DNA of 64,000 nt from assembly GCA_022749755.1 (NCBI GenBank), contig CM040451.1:868001-932000 (forward strand), written 5' to 3'. The position numbers were made by a program, and so were the translations under genes. Positions 60,359-64,000 of the stretch are shown here, one piece after another. Source of the DNA: Azadirachta indica (taxonomy: Eukaryota; Streptophyta; Magnoliopsida; Sapindales; Meliaceae). The notes beneath the pieces were generated by a model. That model ran no database searches. It was not told the origin of the DNA and saw nothing but the letters and a program-made list of their open reading frames with translations. How positions within the stretch are numbered: position 1 is the first letter of the stretch; each line of letters starts with the position of its first letter.

Positions 60359-61988
60359 CTAATCATCTTTCTTCTTCCACGCAGATGAAAGTGATGGGAT
60401 GCTTTGCTCATTTTTAAAGAAATTACCCGGATCGACCATAGTTTTCACATGAACCAACCTGTTGAAATTGTTCTTGAAATACTCTTTGCCCCAAATGCTT
60501 GCTTGTTTGAAGCCTGTATGGCTTTGGTTGTTTGACCCGATGTCAAGATACCTATAATTGACATATGCTGCCCGAGGATTTTTAGAAACATAGGGAGTCA
60601 TGTAACCGTATAACCTTCGAATTCAATCAATGTGCCTTTGAGATGCTCCATCTTCTCCCCAGGCCACAGTGTACAGTATTTGGTATAAGTTACCAGCTCT
60701 ATGTTGGAAGGGAGTTTCGGACTCTGGAATCTCACTCATTTTCCCACCATAGGGAATAAACGCCATATAAGCACTCTGTGCCTCTTCTTTGTAAAACCTA
60801 TCATATATTCCTAGGAAAGCATTTTCAGGAATAGGCTCCTTCACGTAGTCAGATTTTATTTTGAAGAAACCTTTGGCGCTAGAATTCCTACCAAGCAAAA
60901 CATCCAAGGAACCTCCAGTTTGGAATCCAGAGTAATGCAGGACTTACTCAATCCAGCCCATTTCCTGTGCAATCTTCTTTAGCCAACCCAACCTCAGGGA
61001 AGCTCAATGGGAGGAGCCCATCAATTCCACCAAGAAATAGGGACTGGAATGCAACGACAATTGTTGTGTTTCCTGCTATACTTAAGTTCCCATTCCTACG
61101 TAGCACGCCTTTGCTAAATAAATCATCAGGAAGCTTACTGGCAATATACTGCCATTTGTGAATGATCTTCGTTGCATTTTGGTCTAGGGTTCGTACGAAT
61201 CTAAATGTAGTTACAGTTGATGGAACAGTAACTAGCTTTAATTTCCATGCAACGACGACTCCAAAGTTACCTCCTCCACCTCCCCGAATGGCCTAGAGTA
61301 GATCTTCTCCCATTGATTTTCTATCAAGAAGTCTGCCTTTAGCGTCGATTAACTGTGCATCAACTATGTTATGGGCAGCAAGGCCAAATTTACCGAACAA
61401 AAAACCATGCCCCCTCCACTAAAATGTCCAGCAAGACCGACAGTAGGACAAACTCCTGCTGGAAACGCAAGAGTTTTACTTTTCTAAGCAATTCTATAAT
61501 AAAGTTGGCGAAGGGTGGCACCAGATTGAACCCATGCCGTTTTCTCTTCAGCGTCAACCGTGATCAACGATGACAAATGGAACATGAGAAATATAAGATA
61601 GACCCTCAAAGTCATGACTGCCACTTCGAATCCTAATTTCCAGGCCATGCTTTTGGGAGCATTTAAGGGTTGCCTGAACGTGGGATACATGAACTGGTGT
61701 GACGATGACTTGAGGTTTTGGGGTGTTGGGCGTCAAGAATCTAAAGTTTTGAATAGAATACTCCAAGAGTGATGAATAAGAGGAATGTTTTGGAGTATAA
61801 ATCACTTTACAGATGGAGGATGAGTTCTCAGAGTGCAGGGAAAGGCTTTGAAGAAAATCCTCATGACGAGCCTCTGCTGAAGTTGCCTGAACGTTGGTTG
61901 CATATAAATCAGCCAATGTAACCCGACAACAGAATGATAATAGAGGAACAAAAACCAATGGTAGGATTGAAGAGCTAGAAGACTTCAT
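60359..61988 (-). pseudogene. Berberine-bridge-enzyme-like copy 4, heavily decayed
   Basis: Recognisable from the signal peptide (ATG at 61988) to the C-terminal [16 protein letters not shown], but it carries at least four in-frame nonsense codons relative to copy 1: TAG for Glu at 61484-61486, TAG for Trp at 61293-61295, TAA at 60944-60946 and TGA for Trp at 60623-60625. It also has a roughly 20-bp deletion near 61562 and other indels near 61410 and 61000. The flavin His motif reads RSGSHDFEG with Gly to Ser. The Cys motif GVCPTVGLAGH keeps the family His with Gly to Ala. It cannot encode an enzyme. Confidence 0.93.
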
Positions 61989-62030
61989 TTTTGCTGATAT
62001 TTTTGTGCATAAGAGAGAATAAAAACTCCA

Positions 62031-62040
62031 TTATTTATAG
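62031..62040 (-). promoter_or_regulatory. TATA box of BBE-like copy 4
   Basis: Minus-strand CTATAAATAA, 43 bp above the ATG of the decayed copy; same context as the other units. Confidence 0.65.
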
Positions 62041-62872
62041 TAATGAGAGACAATATCTCGTTCAACATTCAGATTATCTGTGCATTTTCCATAGTCAAGC
62101 ATATGCTCTTCCTTTTTTAAATTCAGATCTAAAAAGTATAGTTGAGAGTAATTTATATGGTTTAATTTTTGACATTATTGATGGTTTAGTTGACTAGGTC
62201 GTGTTTCCTCGATGATTAATATTTAATATTATATTATATGATGATAATTCAGAATTAGTAATCGTCACGGGGATTTAATATCTCACACGTATAACTTTTA
62301 GAATTATATTGCTTTTGGCAAATCCAAATACCTTCGCTGAAACATCACTCTATTAACTTTTCAAATCAGATTTCTTTATTTTAATATAATTATAACTGGT
62401 GGGTGTTCTCTGTCATCTAATATATATTAAATTTCTTTTGACTCTTGAATAAGGCCTTTCAATTATATATATTTATGATCATGCATGTATGTTTTAGGTA
62501 GGAGAGGTTGACATATGCATTCTTATTCTTATTTGTTAATTTTATAGTGTTTTTTTTCTTGCTCACTTATATTTGACAAAATTAACAATTATTTATACTA
62601 AAAAAAAGTAAAATGAAATTAATCATATTATGATTTTTGGATACAAAAATTTAGTTAATTATGATAGTTTTCATGAAAGATTTTACTGTCAATCTTGGGA
62701 ATTTTTTATGCAATAATTGAATTAATAAATTTTGGATTGATTTTTACTTCAATATTTTAATCTTAAAAAGATGTTAACTCTTAATTCTTTTACAGTTACC
62801 TTCGTTTTAAATAAATGCATTTTCACTAAGATCTGGCTCACTCATTATGATTTAAATAAAATAATTTAGATT
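62041..62872. other. Upstream region of BBE-like copy 4
   Basis: About 62041-62450 is paralogous to the upstream regions of the other units (CCATAGTCAA, TAGTTGACTAGGTCGTGTTTCCTCGATGATT, CCTTCGCTGAAACATC). Beyond that the sequence is AT-rich with no gene seen. Confidence 0.6.
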
Positions 62873-63290
62873 TAGGGCATGTTATTTTTTAACTTAAATT
62901 TAAATATAATTATTTAGATGTCAAATAGCAATTTTTTTTAACTTATATATAAGTATTTATTAAAAATATTTTAATATAATTAAGTTAAAAATTTTAATTT
63001 AAATCTGAATAACTAAATTTTTGAATAAATTAAATATTTTATTTATTAATAATACTCTTAATTTATTATTCAACAATTATATATATCAATATCTTAACAA
63101 ATTAATTTCAAATTATTTAAGACATATATGTCACTATATTAATTTCAAATTTTTTATTTTTATAAAAACAAGTATTTTAATATTTATATTCAGACATGTA
63201 ACGTAAAAAAATAAATATATTAATTAAATTTAAATTTTTAATTAAATTCAAATTTCAATCATATTTAACATTCAAATAAAAAGAAGAAAA
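62873..63290. mobile_element. MITE, same family as 13473-13961
   Basis: Shares the run TTATTTAGATGTC, AATATTTTATTTATTAATAA and TTTATATTCAGACATGTAA with 13473-13961 and about 20140-20530. Ends decayed; target duplication not assigned. Confidence 0.5.
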
Positions 63291-63620
63291 TACATTAGTT
63301 TAAATATCTTTTCATCATCGTGTCTTCTCAGACTTCGTTTTATCAAGCCACTTTCTTTTGCTTGGCTTAATGCTTATAGAAGTGCTTAATAAAAGCATGA
63401 AAAATGCCTGCATTTGATGTTTAACGTTAAGTTTTCAGTAAGCAAATCAAGATTTCTTTTTGCGCAATTGAGATAAATTTCTTAAATATTGAGTAGGAAG
63501 GAGTATACTTATATAGTCAAGTATCCACAAAAGAAAGTAATTGACGTTTTGTTGATATGGCTAGGAATACAAATATAAGGTAGAATTTGTAGCACTAAAT
63601 TTTTTTATACAAACTTGTCG
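63291..63620. other. Short spacer, nothing recognised
   Basis: Sequence around 63310-63420 resembles unclassified moderately AT-rich DNA; no open frame or repeat structure was recognised. Confidence 0.4.
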
Positions 63621-63649
63621 GGAAAAAATAAAAAAAAAAAAAAAAGAAA

Positions 63650-63797
63650 GTTGTACCGCTTTGTTGCAAGTTCTGATTGGACACGTTGTAATGTTTATAT
63701 GACTCGTTGGTTCAATTGGTTGCATCTTCTCAGGACTGTCGACTCTCATGTTTCCTATATTCATAGGGAGGGTAACAAGGTGTATATATTATCCTGA
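63650..63797 (+). mobile_element. LINE-type RNase H fragment
   Basis: The frame ending at 63797 contains LLRTVDSHVSYIHREGNKV, matching the HIYREGNxVAD-like end of the RNase H domain found in plant non-LTR retrotransposons. No reverse transcriptase or poly(A) tail is visible. A truncated remnant; could also be a host RNase H-like gene fragment. Confidence 0.5.
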
Positions 63798-64000
63798 TTT
63801 ATTGTTTAGCTTGTGATTCTTTATAATTATTATACCTTTATTGGATACATATTAGTGAAAATAATTATTTTAATAGATTGTCTTACAATAGGGCCCGGGG
63901 CCTTTTATTCTTTTTCGAATGTATATAGTCCACTCCAGATATCTATACATGTAATGCAATGTCTACTCTTAAATTGGAGTAAAATTGATCCACACATGTG

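Overview
The window looks like nuclear DNA of a flowering plant, most likely a eudicot. It is very AT-rich, its genes are split by GT-AG introns or stand isolated between long AT-rich spacers, and it is crowded with plant-type transposons (Ty1/copia, LINE, Mutator-like, hAT-like and PIF/Harbinger-like elements). The species cannot be fixed from sequence alone. One 100-base run of N (40390-40489) marks an assembly gap. I see no tRNA, rRNA, CRISPR array or prokaryotic feature, and no clearly new multi-gene system.

Layout. (1) 1-3240: the 5' half of a decayed Ty1/copia element on the minus strand, ending in its 5' LTR; it sits inside the start of a carboxylesterase gene copy (3241-3376). (2) 3241-about 11965: copy A of a large direct segmental duplication, enlarged by a nest of three long-inverted-repeat elements with 9-bp target duplications. 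(3) About 11966-21570: transposon-littered AT-rich DNA with two hAT-like elements that keep 8-bp target duplications. (4) 21650-31867: an intact 24-exon gene for an LRR-malectin receptor kinase of subfamily VIII-2 (1047 residues by my splice model). (5) 32903-33895: an intact carboxylesterase, convergent with the kinase. (6) 33757-40389: duplication copy B, cut by the assembly gap. (7) 45093-62040: a tandem array of four berberine-bridge-enzyme-like (BBE-like) units on the minus strand: one intact gene, one copy broken by a single-base deletion, one 78-bp stub with a complete promoter, and one heavily decayed copy. The spacers are paralogous, and several transposon insertions in them can be dated by comparison with empty sites in sister spacers. 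(8) 62041-64000: AT-rich DNA with a MITE and a LINE RNase H remnant.

Functionally there are three unrelated gene families: a cell-surface kinase, an alpha/beta-hydrolase and secreted covalent-flavin oxidoreductases. The kinase and hydrolase are single-copy here, though the hydrolase has a disrupted paralog. The BBE-like array shows birth-and-death evolution, with changes close to the flavin that could alter chemistry: Tyr for the usual His eight residues after the flavin-binding Cys in the intact copy, and Val versus Ile at the oxygen-gate position between copies.
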